Virus record (IMG/VR): IMGVR_UViG_3300028654_000001
Coordinates: 434,001 to 498,000 of that record
Direction: 5' to 3' (one strand)
Length of the DNA stretch: 64,000 nucleotides
From: a virus
Part shown: positions 19,314 through 26,737 of the stretch, piece after piece
Layout: each line of letters begins with the position of its first letter
Numbering within the stretch: position 1 is the stretch's first letter
Notes under the pieces: model-generated
The model's database searches: none
The model's input: only the letters and a program-made list of their open reading frames with translations
Told to the model about the DNA's origin: nothing
Made by a program: the position numbers and the translations under genes

Positions 19314-19868
19314 CTAGGCTTTAATACACCAGAAGTCTAGCCCCAGAATGTACTTCGGGGGCACTGTTTCAACAAGCCAGACTTGGTTAGTGGATACGCG
19401 AAACAAGTATCCTTCCAGAACCATCTCTCGAGCTTGAACAGTGAGAACCGCTGGCTTGGGTCGCCGCTTGGTGGCTATTTCTAGGGCTTTGTCCTTGTTA
19501 GCAAAGAGATGAACATCGTGACGGTCCATCTTCAGAAGGCCCTTCTCCCTTATAGAATCGAAGTGATTCTTGGAGGTCCCATGATACAGAAACTCTGGGG
19601 GCTCTGAAGCTTCGTACTCGAGGTCTACCTCGATCGAGTGACCCTGACTTGCACGAATCCTCTTCTGATCTTCGCTGAACTCGAACCTTTTCTTGTCGTT
19701 CTTCGAGACTACCTCAGTCAAATCGAAGAACGACCAGCCCACTGCCTTCAGGAGCTCATTCACTGAGGCCCAGCCGGCCGAGTCCAGAGCAAGCCCAACT
19801 TTACCAGGGTTGTGCCGGAGGATTAGGCTCAAGTACTTGCTCTTCTTGACTAATGACTTAGCATCCAT
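19314..19868 (-). CDS. kptA: RNA 2'-phosphotransferase (Tpt1/KptA)
   Basis: 184 residues with the full family pattern: SKYLSLILRHNP near the N-terminus (catalytic Arg-His), GWASVNELL, RIRASQGHS (RAxxGHS), LYHGTS, LFANKDKALE, and the substrate-binding VLTVQA stretch. KptA removes an internal RNA 2'-phosphate using NAD+, giving ADP-ribose 1'',2''-cyclic phosphate. In eukaryotes it finishes tRNA splicing; in bacteria and phages its substrate is unclear. Here it lies in a genome with a large tRNA array and Y-RNA-like elements. No RNA ligase was found in the window. Confidence 0.93.
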   Translation of the reverse strand: MDAKSLVKKSKYLSLILRHNPGKVGLALDSAGWASVNELLKAVGWSFFDLTEVVSKNDKKRFEFSEDQKRIRASQGHSIEVDLEYEASEPPEFLYHGTSKNHFDSIREKGLLKMDRHDVHLFANKDKALEIATKRRPKPAVLTVQAREMVLEGYLFRVSTNQVWLVETVPPKYILGLDFWCIKA

Positions 19869-19902
19869 AGGATCTCAGACATTCTTATTCCTTGGGCCTA
19901 AC

Positions 19903-20145
19903 TTAACTCCAAGCTTTCAACCTATGAAAGACAAACGACTCTTCTCCATACTTGTTCCAAGCGGATTGAAGATGAGGTGAGTGATGCCTCCCACTCCTGA
20001 GTAGATGAACATGTAAAACCCATCTTTTCCTGAAGTTACTAGTGCTACTTACATAAAAGTTGTGATTCACCTTATTGTGAATCACGTACACACCACCAAG
20101 AGGTAGAGGATCTTCTTGGTACGTCTTGTAGCACTCACAGGTCAT
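19903..20145 (-). CDS. Short GIY-YIG nuclease domain, probably truncated
   Basis: 80 residues. [19 protein letters not shown] is a GIY-YIG-like core in which YIG reads [18 protein letters not shown] and [11 protein letters not shown] follow as in phage Seg/Mob homing nucleases. It stops just after [10 protein letters not shown], before the usual DNA-binding part, so it is likely a remnant or minimal nuclease. It overlaps the exonuclease stop by 4 bases. Confidence 0.65.
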   Translation of the reverse strand: MTCECYKTYQEDPLPLGGVYVIHNKVNHNFYVSSTSNFRKRWVLHVHLLRSGRHHSPHLQSAWNKYGEESFVFHRLKAWS

Positions 20146-20705
20146 CGATTACGGGACTCCTGAAGCATTCTAATGAATAAAGCCCCTTGTTCTACGGCAT
20201 CATCCAATGCAACATGAGTGTGCGGAGGAAGCCCCTCAAACCACCTTCGAGGCATGGTCTTCTTCGTGGTTCCTCTAAAGTTGGTCTTTAGTAGTGCCAT
20301 AGCGAAGGTTTTCATATCCAAAGCTGAGAAGCTGAAGATACTAGTACCTAGGAATCGCACCAAATACCAGTGGACGAACTCAAAGTCAAACCCAGCCGGA
20401 TATCCGACAAAAACAGGACTCAACTTAATACGTTTTACCCAATCAGCATACATGCTCATAGCCTCCCTTGGGGGAACAATAGCCTTCCGGCATTCAGCCC
20501 ATTGCTTCGGACGCTCGCTCCACCATTTCATAGTGTCAGGGTGTCCAGAAGCTTCAGGGAGGGTTTCAAGGTTTACAGTGAAAGTACTCACTAAGTCCCC
20601 GTTAGCCCTGTAAGCTGCTGCCCCAAGACTAAGCATTGAATGTGGACCTGGGATAGGCCCGTCGGTTTCCACATCGGTGGAAACATAGATTTCGTCATTA
20701 TACAT
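20142..20705 (-). CDS. DEDDh 3'-5' exonuclease (DnaQ/RNase T fold)
   Basis: 187 residues. [12 protein letters not shown] supplies the first Dx[12 protein letters not shown] the second acidic site, and [14 protein letters not shown] the H-x4-D of the DEDDh class. Members trim DNA or RNA 3' ends. Its place beside kptA makes an RNA-processing role possible, but DNA repair is equally allowed. It starts at ATG 20705 shortly after the hairpin that ends the VWA transcript. Confidence 0.85.
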   Translation of the reverse strand: MYNDEIYVSTDVETDGPIPGPHSMLSLGAAAYRANGDLVSTFTVNLETLPEASGHPDTMKWWSERPKQWAECRKAIVPPREAMSMYADWVKRIKLSPVFVGYPAGFDFEFVHWYLVRFLGTSIFSFSALDMKTFAMALLKTNFRGTTKKTMPRRWFEGLPPHTHVALDDAVEQGALFIRMLQESRNR

Positions 20706-20723
20706 TTTCCCCTCAAATACACC

Positions 20724-20751
20724 AAGGGCTCCGATTCACACCGGAGCCCTT
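20724..20751 (-). terminator. Strong hairpin between VWA gene and exonuclease gene
   Basis: A perfect 10-bp inverted repeat (AAGGGCTCCG / CGGAGCCCTT) around 8 bases, just after the VWA stop on the minus strand. The right arm is followed by GGTGTATTTG, a recurrent pre-start motif, so this may combine termination with the start signal of the next gene. Confidence 0.6.
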
Positions 20752-20764
20752 GACTATCACCTTA

Positions 20765-22204
20765 CTACCACTGATTAATTCGACGCTTTGATAGGCTACC
20801 CTTACTCTCCACCTTGATAGGTTCAGGAGGGGTGATCACCGGAGTATTCACTACTGGATCCGGAGCCACGAAGTTGGATACCATGGCTTCCTGAACGTAG
20901 TTCATCCCGCCACCATAACCAGCATCCTTCAGTACAGCTGAATCCTCCACAGCCAGACCAGAGGTACCAACCCGACGGCGCATGGCATTATGTAAACCCA
21001 ATCGATTACCACCACTGGAAGAATACTGATGGGAATCCACGTACATGCCTTGAACGTGAGCTGCAACCGCTGCAACCCCAACGTGACCTCGGTCAGTCAA
21101 ACCAAGCCCGTCGAACATACCTCTGGCCGCAGAGAAGTCACCTCGAGTAGCAGCTTCTTCCGCTCGAGTCTGAACCTTGACCAACTGGGCTCGTGCCACC
21201 AACTCGTCAACAGCTTTGGTTGGAGTCGTCTGCTCCTCCCCAGGCTTCACGAACTGAATCTTGGCGTTAACCTCTTCGTTCTTCTGCTCAAACTGACCAT
21301 CATAACCTAGAACCTTATAGGCCAGCTTCAGACCAATAGCATTAACCTGACGCGGACCCGGTTGCTTCTGAGTAGCCAGCTTCACCGCGATTACGACGTC
21401 CATAGTCTCCTCAGAAAGGATCTGAGGGATCTTAATCAGGGCTTCGCCAGTGGTCTCTTCCTCCACCTCGAGGTCAGAGACGACCTCGATAACCTGGTTG
21501 CCATTATGAGGGGCTACCTCGATGGTCAGGTTCTGAGCATAGCTGCTCAGCAGCCCACCAAGCTCCTTACCGAAGGCCGCGAGGGCATCATCTGGGTTCT
21601 GAACCCAGGCAAAGTTACCCTTACCCTTCTCAGCGAGGTTGGACAGCAGGGAGTGCACAACATCCTGACCGTAACCAAAAGCGGAGACAGTTGCTCGACC
21701 CGCTTGCTTCTCAACCAACGTACAGATTCCATCTGCGTTGGTCACCCCGTGCGTGGGTTGCCCGTCGGTGAACATGATCACTCGAACGAGGGTGGTAGTC
21801 GACACATCGAGCTCATTGGCAGTCTTAAACCCAAGGAGCATCCCATCTGAGAAATTGGTGCACCCTTGTACCTGGTACTGATTGATGATGCTCTTAGCCT
21901 TAGCTTTGAACTCAGCTGTCACCTTTTCAGGTGGAAGATCGACCTTGGCCGTATCAGAAAAGCTCACCAAGCCAAAAGTATCTTCACTAGTCAGATTCTC
22001 AACCATCTTGTGGAGAGAACGCTTTGCATACTCGAGCTTGCTACCCCTCATCGAGGTTGAAGTATCGAGGACTGGGATTATGCAGAGTGGGGGCCGTTTA
22101 GCCTGCCAATCACTTCGCGGGGCCGTAAGGCTCAAAACGAGGTGAAGGTTATTGTCTTGGTCAAAACGGACTTTTTCAAATGTAAATTGGGGATTTAGTT
22201 TCAT
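20765..22204 (-). CDS. von Willebrand factor A domain protein
   Basis: 479 residues. The MIDAS motif DTSTSMRG is near residue 48, CTNFSDGM gives the second metal site and MFTDGQPTHG the third. The C-terminal half has a beta-rich region and helical segments. This resembles bacterial secreted or cytosolic VWA proteins (U-box/VIT-like layout) but no partner domain is recognised. A second VWA protein in the window is the TROVE/Ro protein. Role unknown; metal-dependent protein binding is the family property. Confidence 0.85.
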   Translation of the reverse strand: MKLNPQFTFEKVRFDQDNNLHLVLSLTAPRSDWQAKRPPLCIIPVLDTSTSMRGSKLEYAKRSLHKMVENLTSEDTFGLVSFSDTAKVDLPPEKVTAEFKAKAKSIINQYQVQGCTNFSDGMLLGFKTANELDVSTTTLVRVIMFTDGQPTHGVTNADGICTLVEKQAGRATVSAFGYGQDVVHSLLSNLAEKGKGNFAWVQNPDDALAAFGKELGGLLSSYAQNLTIEVAPHNGNQVIEVVSDLEVEEETTGEALIKIPQILSEETMDVVIAVKLATQKQPGPRQVNAIGLKLAYKVLGYDGQFEQKNEEVNAKIQFVKPGEEQTTPTKAVDELVARAQLVKVQTRAEEAATRGDFSAARGMFDGLGLTDRGHVGVAAVAAHVQGMYVDSHQYSSSGGNRLGLHNAMRRRVGTSGLAVEDSAVLKDAGYGGGMNYVQEAMVSNFVAPDPVVNTPVITPPEPIKVESKGSLSKRRINQW

Positions 22205-22224
22205 GGGGCACTTTCGCTAATGCA

Positions 22225-22350
22225 ATGGGTTTTGCTTCAGATGTGGAACCTGGACAGTGGTTCCCAAATCCAAAACGATCCGATTACGTCCGCGACTTTG
22301 CCCAAACCCCTCAGGGTGCGACTAGGTCGATTCAAGAGACCCAAGCGTGA
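22225..22350 (+). CDS. Possible small plus-strand ORF
   Basis: 41 codons (starts MGFASDVEPGQW, includes PNPKRSDYVRDFAQTPQG). It sits in the otherwise empty 22205-22380 gap and reads as a natural protein sequence, but it opposes all neighbours and has no visible Shine-Dalgarno. Could be a small protein or chance. Confidence 0.3.
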   Translation: MGFASDVEPGQWFPNPKRSDYVRDFAQTPQGATRSIQETQA

Positions 22351-22380
22351 GCGCGGTCTCGGTACTGACTATTACACCAA

Positions 22381-22584
22381 TCATGTCTTTGGCAAGACCA
22401 GAATTAGCTCTTCAGCTTCAAGAATAGCTTTGGCCACACAGCCAATGCAATAAGGTTCCATGGCTGATGACTCATTGGTAACTTGAAGGAGAAGAAATTT
22501 CTCACCCTTTCGAATGTGAATACCACACTCGTGACAACTTGTGTCCCAAGCTATGACTTCAGTAAGACCTCTTCTAGTAAGCAT
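22381..22584 (-). CDS. Small zinc-finger protein
   Basis: The likely start is ATG 22584 (MLTRRGLTEV), because an upstream ATG at 22659 lies within a hairpin terminator. It has two CxxC pairs (CHEC and CIGC) bracketing a beta-hairpin, a treble-clef-like arrangement. About 67 residues. Function unknown. Confidence 0.55.
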   Translation of the reverse strand: MLTRRGLTEVIAWDTSCHECGIHIRKGEKFLLLQVTNESSAMEPYCIGCVAKAILEAEELILVLPKT

Positions 22585-22610
22585 GAGGTACCTACTAGGA
22601 AGAGTCTTAG

Positions 22611-22650
22611 AAAAGAAAAGGTGGGCTCCCCACCCATGGGAAACCCCACC
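22611..22650 (-). terminator. Rho-independent terminator after the HNH gene
   Basis: On the minus strand GGTGGG... pairs with ...CCCACC and is followed by TTTTCTTTTC. It lies immediately after the HNH endonuclease stop at 22659. Confidence 0.65.
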
Positions 22651-22658
22651 TACTTGCA

Positions 22659-23222
22659 TTATGCCGCGTTAGAAGTCACTAGGTAGTAACCATTGCCATG
22701 AGGTTGAGCTTTTGCCCAATCAAGGTAAGGCTCCCACACGGGCGGGATTTTACCTGCTTCGATAAAGACCGCATGAAGGGGGAGAGCGTGTGGTCGAGCC
22801 GGCTTCCTAAGAAGCTTCATACCGGCTTGCTCAGGTGTCCTGCCTGCTTTTCTCTCATTGCAAGGATAGCAGCACGTGGCAATATTATCCCAAGTAGTGA
22901 CCCCACCTTGCTTCCGAGGGATTACGTGGTCGTAGTTCAGTTCACGCATGGTGAACCTCTCACCACAGTACTGACACTTGAAGCCATCACGGGTGAAGAT
23001 ATTGATACGTGAAAACTTGACACCCTTCTTCATCGTGGCAACCGCGTGTTTAAGCTGAGCTACCGCTGGAATGAAGTATGATATCGATGGGGAGCTGATG
23101 ATCTCATCATACTCCTCCATGACTGTTACTTTACCTTGGTAGGCCAGGCAGATCGCGTCCTGCCAACAGAGGATTGCATGAGGCAAACCCCAAGAATTCA
23201 AGAGAAGTGTTCGAGTTTCCAT
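22659..23222 (-). CDS. HNH endonuclease
   Basis: 187 residues of the common stand-alone HNH type. It opens LLLNSWGLPHAILCWQDAI, then has FKCQYCGERF, the NYDHVIPRKQGG catalytic His and CYPCNERKAGRTP. The four Cys would bind structural zinc. Many such genes are mobile; host homologues also occur. It lies between a terminator and another nuclease gene, suggesting a homing-element cluster before tmRNA. Confidence 0.85.
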   Translation of the reverse strand: METRTLLLNSWGLPHAILCWQDAICLAYQGKVTVMEEYDEIISSPSISYFIPAVAQLKHAVATMKKGVKFSRINIFTRDGFKCQYCGERFTMRELNYDHVIPRKQGGVTTWDNIATCCYPCNERKAGRTPEQAGMKLLRKPARPHALPLHAVFIEAGKIPPVWEPYLDWAKAQPHGNGYYLVTSNAA

Positions 23223-23274
23223 TGTGCACCTTTACCTTCGCCGTCTCTTTTTCATGGCTTTCTCCACTAACAGT

Positions 23275-23889
23275 TTACAAACCATCGATAGCACTGGGTT
23301 CAATAACCGAAGCAGGCCTAACTGCACGGCGAACCACTACAAATCCGTGTCTTTGTGCAACTAGATCCTTAGCTTGATCCACTATACACTGTTGGCTCCC
23401 AGAATGGTAGGGGCCGTCGAACTCCACGAGGATGTTAGCATCAAGTAGAGCCAGATCAAAAACATAAGACTCAAGTTCATATTCGAACTGATGAGGCCTA
23501 CCCACAAGATACCCCTGAAGAGCCAGATACTTCCAGCCTTCCCTCCTACGAAGGACTTCTTCTTGGCTCAGCAAATTACCAACTTGTTGGAGTCCGCCTT
23601 GACGTTGAGCCTCACGTCGCTCTTCGCTCATGCTGTACCTACTGGAACAAGAGGGCGAACAATGCCGAGCAGCTTTCTCTTTGAGTGTAGTAGTGAACCT
23701 ATTACCACAGGGGCAAGTCAGAACTACCTCAGCCTTTCTGGTCCTCAAAGCCGCATACAACCCAGAACAAGTAAGGTTGCAGAAGTGTCCTGACCCCTTC
23801 TTGTTGGACCGGTTGATCTCTCGATTCTCTTTAGGGAATGGTTTTCCGCAGTAGGTACAACTAACAATACTCGTCGCCATCGTCCCCAC
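23275..23889 (-). CDS. VSR/EDxHD-type homing endonuclease with zinc fingers
   Basis: 204 residues. Three Cys-rich knuckles (CTYCGKPF, CPCGNRF, CSPSCSSRY) are followed by a nuclease core. FEYELESYVFDLALLDANI, VEFDGPYH and a later DQAKD with HGFVVVRR fit the DUF559/Vsr-like pattern of phage EDxHD homing nucleases. It lies directly upstream of the tmRNA gene on the same strand, so tmRNA or a neighbouring site could be its target. A GGTGTA motif precedes the start. Confidence 0.75.
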   Translation of the reverse strand: MGTMATSIVSCTYCGKPFPKENREINRSNKKGSGHFCNLTCSGLYAALRTRKAEVVLTCPCGNRFTTTLKEKAARHCSPSCSSRYSMSEERREAQRQGGLQQVGNLLSQEEVLRRREGWKYLALQGYLVGRPHQFEYELESYVFDLALLDANILVEFDGPYHSGSQQCIVDQAKDLVAQRHGFVVVRRAVRPASVIEPSAIDGL

Positions 23890-23930
23890 TACACCAAGGT
23901 GGAGACGATGGGACTTGCTAATTGTGGAGG

Positions 23931-24281
23931 TGGTTGGAAGTGCGGGGAATCGAACCCCGGTCCTTCAGTCGTCTGAGATCTCTTTCATTCACGTGCGTAG
24001 TTGCCACATCCCTGGCAACTGAGTTCGTGGATTCGGCCTACGACCTATTCTCCTGTTGATTTCATCAGAGGCTCCGGTGACCCGAGCCCCAAACTATCCC
24101 TAGTGGTTGGCAATCTTACCCGCTACCAAGACTATCTCGCGGAAGATCGGCCACAGTTACTCACGCAACCGCAGCATATGCGTTATCGTTCGCAATCACG
24201 TTTGCTTGATTGATCAAAGCGGGTCAAGCACCGCTTACACGCAAAAGATCCTTCCTTCCAAAGTCGAAACCTATCACTCCC
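23931..24281 (-). ncRNA. ssrA: Transfer-messenger RNA (tmRNA)
   Basis: The 5' end GGGAGTG pairs with 3' CACTTCC to form the acceptor stem. GATAGGTTTCGAC follows the 5' strand as in all tmRNAs, and the T arm GGGG-TTCGATT-CCCC precedes the 3' strand. After it comes AACCA, so CCA is nearly in register. The tag frame at 24193-24161 reads ANDNAYAAVA and a TGA stop. Its GCG resume codon lies about 89 bases from the 5' end, the usual spacing. An in-frame GCA at 24205 would give a 14-residue tag. About 350 nt, the usual length. It would rescue stalled ribosomes with a phage-specified tag. Confidence 0.95.
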
Positions 24282-24565
24282 ATACAATGACACGTATACA
24301 CCTGCTTTCTCCTAGGGTCAACAAAAAGGTCAAGCACCCAAGCTTTTGACCAGGGTGCCTGATAACGGTGAGGGAGATCAGATTCGAGATATGGCTTCAG
24401 TCTAAACTGGTAGTCGACTTAGCGGCCCTTCAACTCGAGCAAAAGTTGCCCTGATCCAGGTTTGAGTGCAATTAGTGGACTCCACGCAGAACTGATTCCG
24501 TACCAATGCCTCTCAGCATAAATTTTGTGGGGCCTCTCTCACCAACAAGGTCTCGCGACCTTGCT
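24282..24565 (-). other. 284-base intergenic stretch upstream of tmRNA
   Basis: No credible gene. It holds an inverted repeat GGTCAA...TTGACC followed by TTTTTG at about 24318-24350, and a hairpin near 24546. It probably contains the tmRNA promoter. Confidence 0.4.
24546..24563 (-). terminator. Hairpin after the 192-residue gene
   Basis: Perfect 7-bp stem (CAAGGTC / GACCTTG) with a 4-base loop, just past the stop at 24566 on the minus strand. Confidence 0.45.
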
Positions 24566-25144
24566 CTAATCCGACACCTCAGTGATGAGGGTCGAATCAA
24601 AGTCCAATTCGATCTCCGTAGCATTAGCCGTAGCTATCGCCGCCCGGAGACGTCCAGCCTTCCTCGCCAGTTTTGACGAGAGAGTGGCTGCATCCTTCTG
24701 GCTGATCTGAGCCTCAGCCCGTTCCTTAGTCGGGTCTCGCTCCCGATCTGAGTCATCGTAGCCGTACCGATCCTTCTTCGGGGAAGCGACCGACCGCCAC
24801 ATCTTCTCGGCTCGAGCCAGACCCCCAATCATCTTGACCGCTTGGGTCAAAGAGATCTGGGAGCCGTCAACAGTCAGGAATACCTTAAGGTTATACTCGG
24901 CTTGGACGGTTTGAAGCCTGGCAACAGCCAACTCAGAGGCCAGGAAACGGTCAACCACTTCCTGGGGCTTGTCCTTCAACCCCTTCTCGATCTCACTCGG
25001 GAAAGCTCGGAGGGTTCGATCAAAGCCGGTTGCCGCCGCACTTGACCGAAGTTCGTACTCTTTGATCGCTTCTCGAAGAGTGTATCCTGAAACTTTCATC
25101 TTCATACCATCCGATTGTCGGTGCTTTACACCGGAAATAATCAA
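24566..25144 (-). CDS. Hypothetical helical protein
   Basis: Up to 192 residues; MKMKVSGYTLREAIKEY at about 25102 is the more likely start, giving roughly 178. Mostly helical with a charged middle (PKKDRYGYDDSDRERDPTKE). No family recognised. A GGTGTA motif lies before the long start. It is the last protein gene before the tRNA array on the transcript side. Confidence 0.6.
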   Translation of the reverse strand: MIISGVKHRQSDGMKMKVSGYTLREAIKEYELRSSAAATGFDRTLRAFPSEIEKGLKDKPQEVVDRFLASELAVARLQTVQAEYNLKVFLTVDGSQISLTQAVKMIGGLARAEKMWRSVASPKKDRYGYDDSDRERDPTKERAEAQISQKDAATLSSKLARKAGRLRAAIATANATEIELDFDSTLITEVSD

Positions 25145-25160
25145 AGGTCAATACATTTTG

Positions 25161-25233
25161 TGAGAGACATGGGACTCGAACCCATCATCAACGCCGTGTC
25201 ACAGCGTGCTCAACACCCGTAGAGAGGTCTCCC
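25161..25233 (-). tRNA. tRNA-Val(GAC)
   Basis: Acceptor GGGAGAC/GTCTCTC, D stem CTC/GAG, anticodon loop GTGACAC on an ACGCT/GGCGT stem, T arm ATGGG-TTCGAGT-CCCAT. CCA not encoded. Confidence 0.8.
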
Positions 25234-25243
25234 ATAATGAGCA

Positions 25244-25320
25244 TGGTAGGTTCACTCGGGTTCGAACCGAGAACAACCCGGTTATGAGCCGGGGGCTCTG
25301 ACCAATTGAGCTATGAACCT
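25244..25320 (-). tRNA. tRNA-Met(CAT), elongator type or tRNA-Ile2
   Basis: Acceptor AGGTTCA/TGAACCT, anticodon CCCGG-CTCATAA-CCGGG, T arm TCGG-TTCGAAC-CCGA, CCA encoded. CAT could be lysidine-modified to read AUA. Confidence 0.9.
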
Positions 25321-25325
25321 GCTAG

Positions 25326-25396
25326 TCCGAGTGCCCGGGATTGAACCGGGAGCAGAGATTTATAAGAACTCCTGTGGCTACCAGCCCCACACCCGG
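25326..25396 (-). tRNA. tRNA-like gene, anticodon probably TAT (Ile)
   Basis: Acceptor CCGGGTG/CACTCGG and T arm CCCGG-TTCAATC-CCGGG are clear. The anticodon stem GAGTT/ATCTC has one mismatch with loop CTTATAA. The D arm is short. Only 71 bases, so identity is tentative. Confidence 0.5.
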
Positions 25397-25453
25397 AGAG
25401 GTGTTTGATGGTAGCCATCGTATCTTGAACATAACACTAACTCCTTGTTGAGT

Positions 25454-25541
25454 TGGTGCACCAGAAAGGAATCGAACCTTCACGAGTGTAACCTCTCCAG
25501 ATCCTAAATCTGGCGCGTCTGCCTAGTTCCGCCACTGGTGC
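25454..25541 (-). tRNA. tRNA-Leu(TAG)
   Basis: Acceptor GCACCAG/CTGGTGC, anticodon CCAGA-TTTAGGA-TCTGG, long class II variable arm, CCA encoded. Confidence 0.93.
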
Positions 25542-25543
25542 AT

Positions 25544-25620
25544 TGGTAGCCCCGATACGACTTGAACGTACAAAACCTCCCGCTTGTAGGGCGGGCGCTC
25601 TACCCTTGAGCTACGGGGCC
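25544..25620 (-). tRNA. tRNA-Val(TAC)
   Basis: Anticodon CCCGC-CCTACAA-GCGGG, D stem GCTC/GAGC, T arm GTACG-TTCAAGT-CGTAT, CCA encoded. The HNH gene upstream ends 10 bases inside its 5' end. Confidence 0.92.
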
Positions 25621-26399
25621 GTAAGTGATTGAGCTTGATTTGGTAAATGGTGTCTACCCCCTGACCAGTACCCGCGAGGTGGGGTCTTTATATTAAACCG
25701 CGTACACATGCGCTTCACAGCAACACCTGAAACACCAATAAGTTTTGAAACTTTAGCTACTGGATTTGACCAGACCAAGTTCCGGAGAACTTCAGGACTC
25801 GGCCAACTTCCCTTTCTTGGACGTCTAGGTGATCCATTAGAGTTCCTACAAGAAGACGAGCAGTACTCAGTAGTAACTTGACCGTTCTGCCTCTGCTTGG
25901 CCTGAAACTCAGAATGGCATACAACACAACCTATCGTAATATACTTAGAATTACTAGAAGTTGGCATCTGAGAGTGGCAGTTAGGGCATAGGAACCTGAG
26001 GTTAGAAGGAACATTATTAGCCCAAATCCCATCAATATGATCAACCTCCAGAGTCAACTTCTTCCCTTTCCAAACAGGAGAGCAGTTACACTCACTACAA
26101 ATGTAGGGAACCCCAGATTCAATCAGAGCGTTCCGTAACCTACGCCCACTCTGGCGATACTTGGCGTTGTAGACCAAGATGGCTTTCCAGTCTTTCCGGG
26201 CATGGAGTCCTCTTTCACAATAACGATTACCAACGAAATGTGAATGGTCTATCTCAAACAAATCAAGTCTACCACGTAAGTAGGTGCTCATCCCCCCTGA
26301 GTAAGATCCAATACCCAGATAACGAAGAACATCTGCCATATTATGAGACCTCAGAGCCGCTTCAGTTAGTAACTCTTTGGTGTACTGGGATCGTTTCAT
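25611..26399 (-). CDS. HNH homing endonuclease upstream of tRNA-Val
   Basis: 262 residues. The N-terminal part is helix-turn-helix-like (NMADVLRYLGIGSYSGG). The nuclease core reads YICSEC, LTLEVDHIDGIWANN, NLRFLCPNCHSQ. A second zinc pair follows (CVVC...CSSSC) and a C-terminal HTH (AKVSKLIGVSGVAVKRMC). Its stop lies 10 bases inside tRNA-Val(TAC). This geometry recurs with other HNH genes of the array and suggests tRNA genes are the homing targets. Confidence 0.85.
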   Translation of the reverse strand: MKRSQYTKELLTEAALRSHNMADVLRYLGIGSYSGGMSTYLRGRLDLFEIDHSHFVGNRYCERGLHARKDWKAILVYNAKYRQSGRRLRNALIESGVPYICSECNCSPVWKGKKLTLEVDHIDGIWANNVPSNLRFLCPNCHSQMPTSSNSKYITIGCVVCHSEFQAKQRQNGQVTTEYCSSSCRNSNGSPRRPRKGSWPSPEVLRNLVWSNPVAKVSKLIGVSGVAVKRMCTRFNIKTPPRGYWSGGRHHLPNQAQSLTAP

Positions 26400-26463
26400 A
26401 GTAGAGATCCTAGCACAAGAGAAGATATGTTTCTACTCTCAGAAGTTAGCAGTATTAGTGTAG

Positions 26464-26537
26464 TGCTGAAAGAGGGACTCGAACCCTCAACCTACGGCTT
26501 ATGAAACCGTCGCTCTAGCCTGTTGAGCTACATCAGC
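26464..26537 (-). tRNA. tRNA-Met(CAT)
   Basis: Anticodon ACGGT-TTCATAA-GCCGT, D stem GCTC/GAGC, T arm GAGGG-TTCGAGT-CCCTC. One mismatch in the acceptor; CCA not encoded. Second non-initiator CAT tRNA, so one of the two may be tRNA-Ile2. Confidence 0.88.
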
Positions 26538-26548
26538 ATGAAGAGAGG

Positions 26549-26737
26549 TTACGCCAAACCTCTACTCTTTAGCTTGAATATCACCTGCATGACAGCAGGG
26601 TCATCCTTGCTTGGTAACTTGATCTTGTGCAGGATCTTGTACTTACCACTAGAATCAGTGGTATCTTGACGTTCGTCACTAGGACTCGACTGGCCTCGCA
26701 GCCAAGAGTCATTCTTTGGGTCAAACTTAATGTTCAT
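26549..26737 (-). CDS. Small hypothetical protein
   Basis: 62 residues; starts by overlapping the stop of the ADP-ribosyltransferase-like gene by 4 bases, so it is translationally linked to it. Polar N-terminus, lysine-rich beta-prone C-terminus (KYKILHKIKLPSKDD). It might be an immunity or partner protein of that enzyme, but this is only positional inference. Confidence 0.55.
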   Translation of the reverse strand: MNIKFDPKNDSWLRGQSSPSDERQDTTDSSGKYKILHKIKLPSKDDPAVMQVIFKLKSRGLA

